In this document: positions 11,490 through 25,991 of the stretch, piece by piece
Layout: each line of letters opens with the position of its first letter
Position numbering within the stretch: position 1 is the stretch's first letter
Source: Diphasiastrum complanatum
Taxonomy: Eukaryota > Streptophyta > Lycopodiopsida > Lycopodiales > Lycopodiaceae
NCBI GenBank assembly: GCA_029204225.1
Contig: MU831850.1
Span: forward strand, 36,608-100,607
Direction of reading: 5' to 3'
Length of the DNA stretch: 64,000 nt
The notes under the pieces: model-generated
Told to the model about the DNA's origin: nothing
Database searches by the model: none
The model's input: only the letters and a program-made list of their open reading frames with translations
Program-made: the position numbers and the translations under genes

Positions 11490-11800
11490 TTTTTGGAGCT
11501 CATTTGCAATCTCAAGCTAGTTCACTATGTACATTGAGTTTTTGTGATCCAAATGAAACCAAATCAATTTCTACTTATTTCTCAGGTTGAAAGCCGTACT
11601 ACAGCCTGTAGTACACACATGTGGACTCAAATTTGGGTCTTTGATCTTGTTTATTGATTATCCATACTTGTTATGTGTCCAATTGCTAATCTAGATCAAG
11701 ATTTATTGTCTAGTTTTTTGATGCATTCTTTAGCAAGCACATAATCTCTCTTGTGGATCTTCTAAGATCCATTTTTGGTCTTTAAAGTACTGTACTTTCA
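11490..11800 (+). repeat. Truncated 3' LTR of element D
   Basis: Matches 9391-9690 from about 11497 to the shared end. Its 5' part was lost together with most of pol. Confidence 0.75.

Positions 11801-14425
<2,625 letters not shown>

Positions 14426-14469
<44 letters not shown>
14426..14469. repeat. (CA)22 microsatellite
   Basis: Uninterrupted CA dinucleotide tract. Confidence 0.98.
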
Positions 14470-14470
<1 letters not shown>

Positions 14471-14951
14471 TAATTTATTATGTTCCATTAATTCATCATG
14501 AAATTTATCTATACTTTCTTCTCAATATTGATTTATGTGTGAAGTTTGTACAAGTACATTCATCCAAGATTATAGGTATATTTAGTTGAAGGACTTGAGT
14601 TCTATCTCTTATTTTTATTTCTGTTTTGTCCTAGGAAAAATATTTCAATTCATTATCTCAACAACTCATAATTGTTTTTCATATTATGACATTTTCCTCA
14701 GAGTACTTAGATAGTGAGCAGTCCATTGATATTCAGTGTTAAAACTTTGATTCTAAAATACATCAATTATTATTTTGGTGGAGAGAATCAAAATGTAATA
14801 CCTCTTTAGTTGGAATATGTGTCCTTGACCTTTTTGTTTCGAGATGCTAATTTTGACATACATGATTTTGATTGTGATCGTAAAGAAATTAAAGTACTTG
14901 TAGTGGTAGAGATCTCCATATAGGAATACTTGGAGAGTGTTTTAATACGAG
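14470..14951. other. Unassigned DNA between microsatellites
   Basis: AT-rich, with no gene or repeat recognised. Confidence 0.4.
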
Positions 14952-15093
<142 letters not shown>

Positions 15094-15277
15094 TGTCACA
15101 TATACCAAACTAAATACAGTACCCCTGATTCATGCTAACTTTATAAGTTGTTCTGAATGCCCATAATGTTGCATGAAGTTTATGTTCCCAATCAAAACGA
15201 CTTGCTTCAACTACTATTTTTGGCCTAATTTGTAGAAAATCTTATTGGAAGACTATGTTTGTCTATTACCCCTCCAA

Positions 15278-16003
15278 TGTGAAGAATTGAAAAAGATTAT
15301 CTATGTTAGATATAGGGGTCTTATGTTTTTTACATCAAGCATCTAGGTGTAGGATGTTGATAGGAATAAATTTGGCATAGATGGCAAATTATGCATTTTC
15401 ACTTATAATGCCACTATTGAGCCAAAATAGAGTAAGAGGCTAAACTCGTGCCAATTAGAGTGTAGACAAGTGTAATGCTTTTGTTTGATGAATTCCAAGA
15501 GGTCCAATAGGATTTAGAGGTGGAACCATGTGAGGTCCAATAGGGAATTGGAGGTGTACTTGAATATAGTCCAATAGAATTAAGAGGTGCATGGATCAAT
15601 GGTCCAATAGGATCAAGAGGTGACAAAGTATGGTCCAATCATAGTTAAGCATAGTGGTAGCTCGTGTATCTACTAGTATCATTGTACTCCTCATTTTGAA
15701 GCTAATTGATTTGGTGATTATATGGATTTTGAGTGTTATTGGATTTCTAGCTATCTCTCTCTACCCGAGAGCTCATGATGCTTTTTCTCTCTCTACCCAA
15801 GGAGAGCAACTTGATTTTACTTAGACTATTTTTTGAATACTTCCCACACGTGTGAGTGCGAGTTGGAAGTGATTGAATGCATGTAGTAGTGTGTTTCTAA
15901 AATTGATCTTGAATCTCAATCTAGTCTAGATCTTGGTGCATCTACACACCTTAGGAGATCACAAGTACATGTTGTGGACAATCCACACGTGTGAAATTCA
16001 ACA
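15278..16003 (+). repeat. 5' LTR of copia element E
   Basis: Starts TGTGAAGAATTG and ends TTCAACA. It matches the reverse complement of 63011-63749 over its length. It contains repeated GGTCCAATAG motifs (about 15500-15630) and two CACACGTG palindromes near 15844 and 15982. Confidence 0.85.
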
Positions 16004-16016
16004 TGGTATCAGAGCC
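16004..16016 (+). promoter_or_regulatory. Primer-binding site of element E
   Basis: TGGTATCAGAGCC directly follows the LTR. Confidence 0.9.
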
Positions 16017-16273
16017 TACCTAAGGTTACCATGCATTTTGATCCATCTAAGTGAAAACTTTTCATCAATCTTGAGCTAGAAATTGTCAAGGCCCATTTTC
16101 CTAGCTATCTTGTTTGATCTTGGATCAAAAGAGATCAAAAGGACATTGATTGGGTCTGACCTGGTACTATACAGAATCAGGTGCTCAGACACGTGTGAGG
16201 AACATCCAATTTCAGTTTTGAAGTTCTCTCTCATGCTTGATCCATTTATCTTGCTTGATAGCTTGTTTTGAAG

Positions 16274-17252
16274 CCTTACCAAGAATCTTATTAGTGTTGG
16301 CCAATTGCTTGATAATGGCCTTGATGTAAAATTCAATGTTGATACTTGTACTATCAAGAAGAATGATGAGATACTTGCATTAGGATCTAGATTTGGTGGC
16401 ATCTATAAACTAGATCCAAATGAGTATGTGAATGCTTGTAATGTTGCTCTTGTGAACAAGCTCTCTATGGAGGAACTATGGCATAGGAGGTTGGGACATC
16501 TCAACTACAAATCCATGCTCTCTATGATCAAAGAAGCCAAAGCTATTGGCTTGCCAAAGTCATTCTCCAAGAAAATCAAGCCTTGTGAGGCTTGTGCTAT
16601 TGCTAAATCTCACAAAAAGCCATTTACAAGATCTTCTATCAAAAGCAAGCATCCTTTGGAGTTAATCCACTCGGATGTGCATTTCTCATCAACTACAAGC
16701 AAGGGAGGAGCCAATTGTTTTGTTACTTTCATTGATGACTTCACAAGATTCACTTGGATATATCTTCTTGCTTTTAAATCTATGGTGTTTGATCATTTCC
16801 TTATTTTCAAAGCTTATGTAGAAAAGCAATTCTCATTCAAGATTAAAGCTCTTAGAAGTGATGGAGGTGGTGAATATATCTCCAATAAATTTCAAGATTT
16901 TTGTGAGCTTGAAGGCATTAAAAGAGAGTTTTCTTGTGCCTACTCTCCATCTCAAAATGGAGTGGCCGAGAGAAAGAATAGATCTCTATGTGAATGTGCA
17001 AAATCTATGAGAATTGAGGCATCTTTGCCCAAAGATTTTTGGGGAGAAGCCATTAATTGTGCAAATTATCTTTGCAATAGGCTCCCACATATAGCTCTCG
17101 GAGGGAAGTCACCATATGAAATCTTATATTTGAAGAAGCCTAAGGTTGATCACCTTAGAGTTTTTGGATCCCCACATGTACATTCAATGCCAAATTTTGA
17201 TATGCTATGTGTCAATTCTTTATTGGTTGCTAAGTTTGCTTTCAAAATGTAA
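16274..17252 (+). pseudogene. Copia pre-integrase and integrase (element E), 3' truncated
   Basis: A long open frame starting within the GAG-pre-integrase region (NLISVGQLLDNGL). The zinc-binding part shows ELWHRRLGHLNY with the H..H pair and CEACAIAKSHK with the C..C pair. The catalytic core keeps all three acids: HSDVHF, RSDGGGEY, and NGVAERKNR, with FIDDFTRF between the first two. After LRVFGSP the match ends and the frame stops at 17252. The fold looks intact, but the flanking Gag, protease and reverse transcriptase are missing, so this is a remnant. The open frame suggests recent loss. Confidence 0.9.
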
Positions 17253-17352
17253 ATAAAACTTCTTCTTCTTTAATTGTCTCCAATTACAAAGTAAAAGTGA
17301 GCTCAGAACCTGCCATAATCCACTAAGAATAGAGAAGCTTTGAGCTTTGGGC

Positions 17353-17566
17353 ATGGCTCTCACCTCACTCACATTCCCCTCGATCCTTGTTTCTGAAATC
17401 CGCCCATTCACATCTTTGCACCCACACGCACGCGCATACGCACAGCCAAATCGCTATTTGGGGAGCGCCAACGTACCTGACAAACCAAAGTTTATCCGGT
17501 GTATTGAGGGCAGCAATGGCTTCAAGAAAGATGAGGAAGACATGGTGCCAAGCACGTCTAGTTCAG
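17353..17566 (+). CDS. PIP: PIP exon 1 (transit-peptide-like)
   Basis: ATG at 17353; an in-frame TTG six bases upstream is not needed. It encodes [19 protein letters not shown] and onward, a hydroxylated, basic leader, and ends TTCAG|GTTGTG in phase 1. It joins exon 2 to give a Ser-Gly-Ala-His junction. Assignment rests on phase, the donor site and leader composition, so it is less certain than the other exons. Confidence 0.72.
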
Positions 17567-20500
17567 GTTGTGACCTCCTCTTAGTCTGAAAGCATCCGAG
17601 TGACAGTATGCAGATATATAGTTGCGTACCCAAAACAAATCAACACGTGTAAAATAGATTCATAAAACAGTTAAAAAAATTTGAATGTCACTCACAATTT
17701 TTTTCTTTCTAGTGGTGTATATGTTTCACCAGACCCATATCAAACAGCCCAACTTAAGACTCCGATTGTCTTGCCATATGTGGAATTGCCATGCCCAAAA
17801 TTCAAATTGAGCTCATCTAAGATCTTGAGCTCATTTGAACCCTTCTGTATCAACAATTCGTAAGGCTCAATTGGAAAGCTATATTATGGTATGCTCTTAT
17901 GGGTTTAGGATTTAGGTTTCAGACTTGGGTTTTGTGGCAGTAATTACGAGGTTGCCAATTCTTGGTGGTATGTAGTAGGCATAGAATTAATGAACCGTCC
18001 ACGGTTCACCACGGTTCTGAGAACCGTAAAGTGAACCGTACGGTTCACAAATTTCTTTGCCTGGAACCGTGTTGAACCGTACAGTTAATTAATTCCCACC
18101 CACAAAAATAGCCCAAAAAAATGCCAAAGAAAATCTGTGAAATCTGGTTCAATCTGTGAAATCATAGGACCATTTGTGAAATCTGTGAAATCTGGTTCAA
18201 TCTGTGAAATCATTTGTGAATTCAGATCCAAAAATCTGTGAAATCATTTGTGAAATCAGAGGACCATTTGTGAAATCTGTGTGAAATCTGTGAAATTTAT
18301 GAAATGAGGACCAAAAATGACTTGGGAGGGGTTTTGGGGGGATATTGGGAAAAATAATAATAATTTAATTAATTAATTAACTATAGGAACCGTACCACGG
18401 TTCATGAACCCTGGTACGGTTCCCACCACGGTTCCCAAGACCCACGCTTCTGAGAACCGTGGGTTCTATGGTAGTAGGTGATGTGCACAAGAAAGTAGCA
18501 CACTTGTGTTTTGGCTTGTGTCAACTAGAACATAGTTCGGAAACTTGTTAAAAGTAAAAATCTTGCATTTGCTGTTGTATATTATCACAATGTATTGAAA
18601 TATTTTCTATTCATTATGAAAGCTGGGCTAAGATATCAAAATACTTGAAATCACAACAAACGAGCTAGGCTATCAAGCATAAAGGAATCTTTTAGTAATT
18701 TGTAGTTTCTAACAAGAATTGCCTTTAGTGCTACAAAAGAATATACTTATCTTTCCACTAAAAATTCCTCTTAAAATCTAAGAATCAAATGTAGAAATAA
18801 AATATGCTTGGCATGTTAATGACTTTTGGGCAATTTTGTGTTTTGTGTTGATTTGTTATTTTAAGGTATCTTTACCAGAGGTAGCTTAGGTATGAAGCTA
18901 TGCTCTACTTGGCAACTTTTTGCCATTGCATAATGGATAAACTAGAGGTGAATTTGAAAGTAGCATCACATATCAGGTGGGGAGAGTTGAAGTTGTAGGA
19001 CATACATCAAAATTCTCGCAGGCCTTGGTCCTTCCTTGGTCATATGCTATAGTTTGTCATTAGGCCATATCCTTGGAGCCTAATGCCTATACTTTTGCAA
19101 TTTGTTATGACTCTAGTGTGGTACTTGGGCCCTCAATCTCAGATTCCTTGGAATTTGGGCCACTAGCTCCAACTTGTTGAGACCCTTCGATAGCTATAAA
19201 TAGGCATGATGCTCCCTCGATAGTTGGATGAAAGATTGAAAGTTTAGTATTTGTCTTACTTAGACTATATCAGTCTATTACGATCAAATCATTTGTTGTT
19301 CTTTTAATTATTTCCGATATTATTGCAATTCCTTTTAGTTCATGTGGCTTTCAGGTTGTAAGTAGGTACCAAAGCACCTTTCTTGGTTGGGAAGTATTGG
19401 GCGCCAACTTCATTTGTTCATTTTTCTAACCATGAGGAGAAAACTTTCATTTCATTTTTTGCCTCTAGTTGCTCATTAGTGTTTTAGTTGTCAATCTAGA
19501 TCCTAAAATTCCTCTTTTTTGGGCACCAAGGACATGAAAGTTTTTGTGTATTCATAGTGCCATAGAATCTCACTCTTGGTAATTGATAAAAACTTTGTCA
19601 CTTTGTATTTTTTCTCTCTTTTTTGGGTAAGTTTTGTATCATCAATCTTCTTGTGGTAGGGTCCTCATGGTGTACTTTACATTTCTCAATGTCAAATGTG
19701 TAGGAGTTTAATTCTTGATTTTCGAAATGCTTTCAATGTTTGACACTCCACATTTTTATGTTTTTCTGTCTATTTCTCATGATTTCTCTAGATCATTGCG
19801 TCTTCTACAATATGGAGCTTCTATTCTCCTCTTTGTAGTTCCCATTTTTGATGTCTAGAATTGGACTTATTAATTTTCCATTTTTTGGTACACTTAAAAA
19901 ACGATTTCTATTTGCGAATATTTTCCTCTTGAAAAACTAGCCGAGCTTCAAGCCTTTGCAACAAGTTTGGATGCAGCAAAAGGTCAGGACCAAGGTCTAT
20001 TTTTGTCGCTATGACTCATGAGGATGACCTCTACACGAATAGCATCCATAGGGGTTGCACATGAAGCAAATGATGCAGTGGAGTCCCATGTTTTGTTCAT
20101 GTGCGTGAGCAGGTGCTACACTAAGGATCAAGGTCTATTTTTCCCACTATGACTCATGAAGATGACCTCTACATGATTTAGCATCCGTAGGTGTGTGCAA
20201 GCAAATGATGCAGCGGAGTCTCATGTTTTGTTCATGTGCGTGAGCAGGTGGTACACTACTGTTCCCTCTTTGATTCATCCGGTTCAAACCTATTCGAATC
20301 GGCCTACTAGAAGTGACTACCGCAGGACTCGGGTTAAGGTATAATGATTACTCATTTTCTCCTACAAAAAAATGCCCCTAAAACCCAATCATCAAATCAC
20401 GGATATGGATTAGGATAGCCTTGTCTAGGGGATTGAGAATGTTGTGTAGGTAACCATATCTTCTAAAACTATGGCTCATCAAAAGGACTCCAATTGGCCG

Positions 20501-23500
20501 AGTGGCTGTTAAAATGCACTCCATTGTAAGGACCACTTGGTGGATTGATGCTCTTAAATTGTAACAGTATGTTCAGATTCTTGTGTTTAAGTGGTAACAT
20601 TAAGGTTAGTAACCCAACTACCAAGAATAATCACATCACAAAGTATTGAATCAAAGTTTTATTGCAATTTATGAAATTCACATCTCCAATACTCGCACTA
20701 AATTTTGCAACTGTATATGAACTTGCTTCCATGCGTGCAGGACAACCCCACCGCCCTCCCCCCCCCCCCCCCCTCCTTTTTCCCTGCTTTTTGTGCAGTA
20801 CATTTTCTATATTCTGCATGCATTGCATTTGCTCCTTTTCTGCTGCATATGGTGTCACGATTTTTTCTTAAACTGTCTCAGCATGTGTTAGCAATTTTTT
20901 TTCTGCACTTGTCTTAGATTCTACGACATGTAAAACTGGGTTTCAACTACGCAGTTGAGGAAATTCATGCACATCCTGGTACAGAATGTTTGAAAAAAAA
21001 AGGAAGGATTTTAAACCACTATACATGGTGCTGTTGATAATGTGAAAAGTCTTTTTGTCACATCCATTATAGAAAGCATTCAAAAGATGGAAAGACTATT
21101 ATGAACAAAGAGAAAACTGGATTACCATATATATAGAAATAAAGTAATGCTTAAATAGTCACTTCTATTTGCTACAGGTGCTGCTTGCCAAAGGACATGC
21201 TGTGCAATAAACATTCTTCACCTTCATGTCACCCTATCTTCTTCTTTTCATAGGCTTTCCCTGCTGCAGAAATGTGTCTGGTGTTTCACGAGTTTATTAC
21301 TGCCTTTTGCATTTCTGCTCAACTCAAATAAAACATGAATACAAAGTCATCTTCATTATCAATTGTGGATAATTGCCAATCTTATGCACTTATCTTGCAA
21401 TTTTTTTTCTCAAGAAGCATACATTGTGATACTAGAAGTATAGCGTCTCATAGATGTTAACAGATTCTTTCTTAAAAGTTGCATAGTTGTATTCTTTGAC
21501 AAGGTATTCTCCTAATCAAGATAAATTTGTTCTATTCTTCAATCTAGAATGTCACTTGAACTTATATCTTTTGCAGATGCAAATGTGCCAGTTCTAAAAC
21601 AGCTATATTATGAGTCCTCCTTTCTTCTTGTAAAAAACTATCTTGTTTCCCCATTAGTAACAAAAAAGCTTGTATGAATGCTAGGAATGGCAGAACGACA
21701 TTATGATGCAATTTTGAGTTCAAAGATTGGAACGCAAGCCTGATTGTGAAGCTTTTTTTGAAGTATTTTTGTGCAACAGGTCAAAGTCGTGTTATTTTCA
21801 AATTTTCTTGTCTTTTGTAGGTGCACATGGGGAAAGTAATGTTTCACTACCACAATCAGGATCTGGAGAGTTATATTCAACAATACCGTCTCATTACAAC
21901 GGCTATCTACAGGTTTCAGACCTGCACACCATCTACTACGAGATTTTTGGCAATCCTGAGGGGAAACCTGTTGTCTGTAAGTTGTCTATGAATGTGTGTT
22001 TTTGAAAAGTTCGAGGAGAATGTATAAATTGTTATTTGGGACTTACTAACATTGGATCTCCTATTCAAGAAGATTGGATGGAGGACTTCTTTTTGACGTT
22101 TTGGGGACTTCGTTTTGAGTGCCAACATGTGAAGATAAGCTTATTATCATACAAGTCTAGGAAGTCTCACCTCAATGACAGATATCCAGGATGCTAGGAT
22201 CCAATAATGGATCAAACATAACCCCAGATGGGATGGTCACCAAAGGGCCAATCAATTGACTGGGCATGGTGTTCCAATAACCTTGCTAGGCATTCAACTG
22301 CAGTTGGCTTAGTGGTGTCACCAGTTGCGGCCCAGTGCACCATGCTGACTAGTCGTCAAAGAAATGAGTTGAGGATTGCCGTTGTGGGCCTAGCTGTCAG
22401 GACTGGGGGTATGTGCACTATTTGGCAAAAAATTGGGGTGGTCTAGTGACCACTGAGCTATGTCAGGGCAGGGGGCTGGCTATTTGGAGTCACTATGCAT
22501 TTGTGATCAGATCACAGGCAAAAAGTTCGGCTCAGCAACCTTGCCAACCTTGCCAGTCATATGCCGAAGACTAAAAAGGCATGAAGAGGGCTCAAAGTGC
22601 AGCCAGTAATTAGTGGATTTCTTTGAGCCTTCCAGGAATTTCTCTTGGGTCCAAACGCAACTACTATGGCTGAACGCTATTTTCATCTGTTCTAAATTTA
22701 AGTTCTCAATTCAAGGAAGTGTTGTTAATTAAGGTGTTATATCTTATTACAGGATATTTTCCTAGCTTGCTTTTTGTCTTATTACACGAATCATTTTCCT
22801 GACATCCTTTTCATTTATTAAGGAAAAGAAAGTTAGGTCCTGACTGGATTACCATCTGAAATAGCAAACCTAGATAGCTAGGTTGTGGCTTAATGCCTAG
22901 TTTGGCTTTAGGAACTTCTTGCAGCAGTCAGTGACTAGAGGGATAGAAGTGCTTAATATTGGTGGTTAAGAACAGTACATTGCATTGAACCTTAATGTCA
23001 TGCTAGTGAATTGATGGTACATGGAACCATTTTTCATTTCTTTAGTCTTCTAGGCTGTTACACACTTTCAGGTAATGAGAGTAGACTTTAGGGTCAATGG
23101 GTGGATGTTTTTGGATTCTGTTCCTGGATGGTGCATGACCATGCACGCATTCTCTTTTGCTGGCATCCTGCTCTCTTTTAGGAGCAGGATGAATGGGAGC
23201 CGAATGATTGAGACTGGTGGATTAATAGTACAGTTTGTTTCAAATTCTGCTAAAGTGACAATCTATAGATTTGCCCTAGGATAAAGTAGCCATACAGATT
23301 GACTGTGATGCATTAAATTGTATAGTAATATTTGTGCTTAGTATGTTCTAAAGAGGTTACTGCTTGTTTTGGAAGTTCTGTTTGTGCATACTATGTTGCA
23401 TGTTGAATTCTGAAATTGGCGATGATTTTCCTTTCAAAGTTCAAAATAATAAGGTCAGTTATCTGTTTGCTGCCTGATAGTTCTTCATGGAGGACCTGGA

Positions 23501-25347
23501 GCAGGTTGCACAGAAAGACATGCACGATTTTTTGATCCAAAGCATTACCGGATTATCCTCTTTGATCAAAGAGCTTGTGGAAAGTCTACTCCTCGTGGAT
23601 GCCTGGAGGAAAACACCACCTGGCACTTAGTTCAGGACATTGAGAAGCTTCGAAAGCATCTTGGAGTACAAAGGTTCACTCATTTGCCAGTGGACTTTTG
23701 ACACTGCTAATGATGCATTTTCACAGGCATGCTTTATTATGTGAGATGAAAATTGTCAGTAATCCTATTGCTTCTTAAAGTGCTTGCTTTTTAACTTTCT
23801 GACTACGACGTAAGAGTTTTGGTGAGAGTCATCAGTATTTGTCTCTAAGCAGTAAGAGTATTGATGGTTTTGATCTGGATTAGTAGTTTGTTCATGTACA
23901 GGTGGATAATATTGGGAGGATCCTGGGGAGTTGCTTTGGCACTGGCTTATGCAGAAGCCCACCCTGATGCTGTCTCTGGTCTCATTTTACGTGGAGTGTG
24001 CTTGATGCGCCAAAAAGAAATAGATTGGTTCTATAAGCAGGTTTCTTTTTTGTAGATTAATTGCAAGTTAATCTAGTTATCACAATTGGTAATTTTAGCG
24101 AAAAGCATTCAAATTCTCATGCCAAGAATCTATTGGGAAAACTAATGTGCGACTTCTCACGTGCTCACTAGACTTATGGTAAGTATGTGCTGACACAAAT
24201 TTAATCCAAAATCGTTGGTTCTAAGTTGATAAACAGGATTTCAGGCCATTGGGGTGTTCAAAGGTCAGTAATCTTGTGTATAACAGAACAAGGTTTCTTT
24301 TATATATGGCTAGAAGGTCAGGATGAAAAATTATATAACAGCCTACGAAATAGTTCAAGGTAGGCCTGCTTGTCTATGTAGAGAGCTGACCTTCTGGTGT
24401 AGTTGAAGATGTCAAGATGGGCTGCTTAATTTTGGGTCTGAAATTCTTTGAAAACATATCTTAGCTGTAAAATGCATCTATTAAGCAATATTTTTCTGGA
24501 TTCTGCAAGGATGCTGCATTTCTATTAAACTTTTGTCTTCACATCTGCAAGCATTTCATTATATTTATTCAGTATGGAGTATAATGCTTAAAATTTGAAA
24601 TATCTTCTCTGTATGTAACAGGGGGCAAACTTTCTTTTTCCCTTCGGGTGGGAGCAGCTACTATCAGTCTTAGCCCCATTTGAGCATCAAAATGTACTGT
24701 TTGCTTTTTATAAGCGGCTTACATCTGATGATGCTTCCACACAGCTTCTTGCGGTAAATCAACTTTTTAACGTTTTCACACAAGTCATAACCTTTAGAAC
24801 TCATTATACTTGTATTTCTATTAGTACTTATAAATATGGAAATTTTTGGTCTTGGTTGCATGCCATTATTTGAAATGATGAGCTAGTCTGAATCTTTGAG
24901 TGGAGCTCTTTTAAACTGGCTATTTGTTGTAATTGCATGTATAAGAGCATGCCCGCAAAGAAGTCAAGTTGTGATGGGCAGAAGGAAGAATCATTGTTGC
25001 AAATTTTTTAAACTATGATCTTTTCAAGTATTATGAGGGTGTAAGCTAGCTGGTATGATAAGGAAAATTTGACTGTCTTATTGCACAATGAACATGCAGG
25101 CCCAAGCATGGTTGAAGTGGGAGATGGGGCTAAGCTTTTTCAGAACAAATGATTTGGTCTTTACTTGGGATGGTTTGCAGTATAGAACATTGCCTCCTTT
25201 ACAAGTAAGCTGATTTGACATATTTGCAGGTTTCTCTTTGTTGCTTATGGTGTTTATTAAATGCAGTGAGGTTTGGCTCTTCTAGAAGAGTTCTGATTCT
25301 TATGTTTTTCCTCATCTCGATTGTTCGAATAATCTCCATAAGCATGT

Positions 25348-25387
<40 letters not shown>

Positions 25388-25933
25388 GAGATATGAGGGA
25401 GATATTGCTGCCTATTCTGCCATACACCAGTTACACTGCGGTCCATTATAGCATACGAGGATCCTCGTTGTGTTGCACTCATTATCTGGGAGACGTTCCT
25501 ATTACGACAGGATCTATAAGAGCCAGTTCAGCAAAGTCACTCCAACACACAGCTCCACAATACATCCTTCTTCTCTCGTAGAAAACCACAGATAGATCTA
25601 GACACAAATGATAGTGACGACGATGACACTTCTCGACATAAAGTCCAGAGACAGCACATCACTCAATTTCATGTTGTCATGATATCCCACTATGAGGGGA
25701 CACATTTCCCATCGACGGACAACAGCATAGCTTGGACATACATCTAGCAGCAGCCCGTATTACATCCTTCTTTCGTAGCAGTGGGAGATGATGACATCAT
25801 TTGTATCATCGTGTTGCAGTTCAATGTTGGGTTAGATGCACATGTATTTTGTTTGTTTTGGAGTCGTTTTATGCGCTCCCATTGTTACCGCATTTCATCT
25901 TATATGCCTTTTGGCATGTAAAAGACATCAATA

Positions 25934-25991
<58 letters not shown>

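Larger units (their letters stand above)
9391..11800 (+). mobile_element. Ty1/copia element D, internally deleted
   Basis: The 5' LTR, whose start is not determined, ends at 9690 with TTTCA. A primer site follows, then a leader with a 174-bp tandem duplication, gag, and the start of protease. At about 11487 the sequence jumps to an LTR copy that ends at 11800 with the same TTTCA. Integrase, reverse transcriptase, RNase H and the first part of the 3' LTR are absent. No target duplication was found, as expected if the left boundary is unclear. Confidence 0.8.
15278..17250 (+). mobile_element. Ty1/copia element E, truncated
   Basis: A 726-bp 5' LTR, a primer site touching the LTR, about 260 bp of leader, then an abrupt join into the pre-integrase region and an open integrase frame that ends near 17250. 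Gag, protease, reverse transcriptase, RNase H and the 3' LTR are absent. The break lies about 100 bp before the PIP start codon. The LTR matches the inverted LTR at 63011-63749. Confidence 0.85.
17567..21820 (+). other. PIP: PIP intron 1 (4,254 bp)
   Basis: Contains the hAT-like element at 17980-18470, a 137-bp tandem duplication at 19986-20258, and a poly-C run at 20757-20773. The stretches 18479-19985 and 20259-21820 hold nothing else I recognise. Confidence 0.7.

Noticed and set aside
20631-20917. Overlapping frames around the poly-C run
   Set aside because: Low complexity, no motif, and inside PIP intron 1.
22228-22446. 72-codon frame in PIP intron 2
   Set aside because: No homology recognised and the frame is interrupted by intron context; treated as chance.
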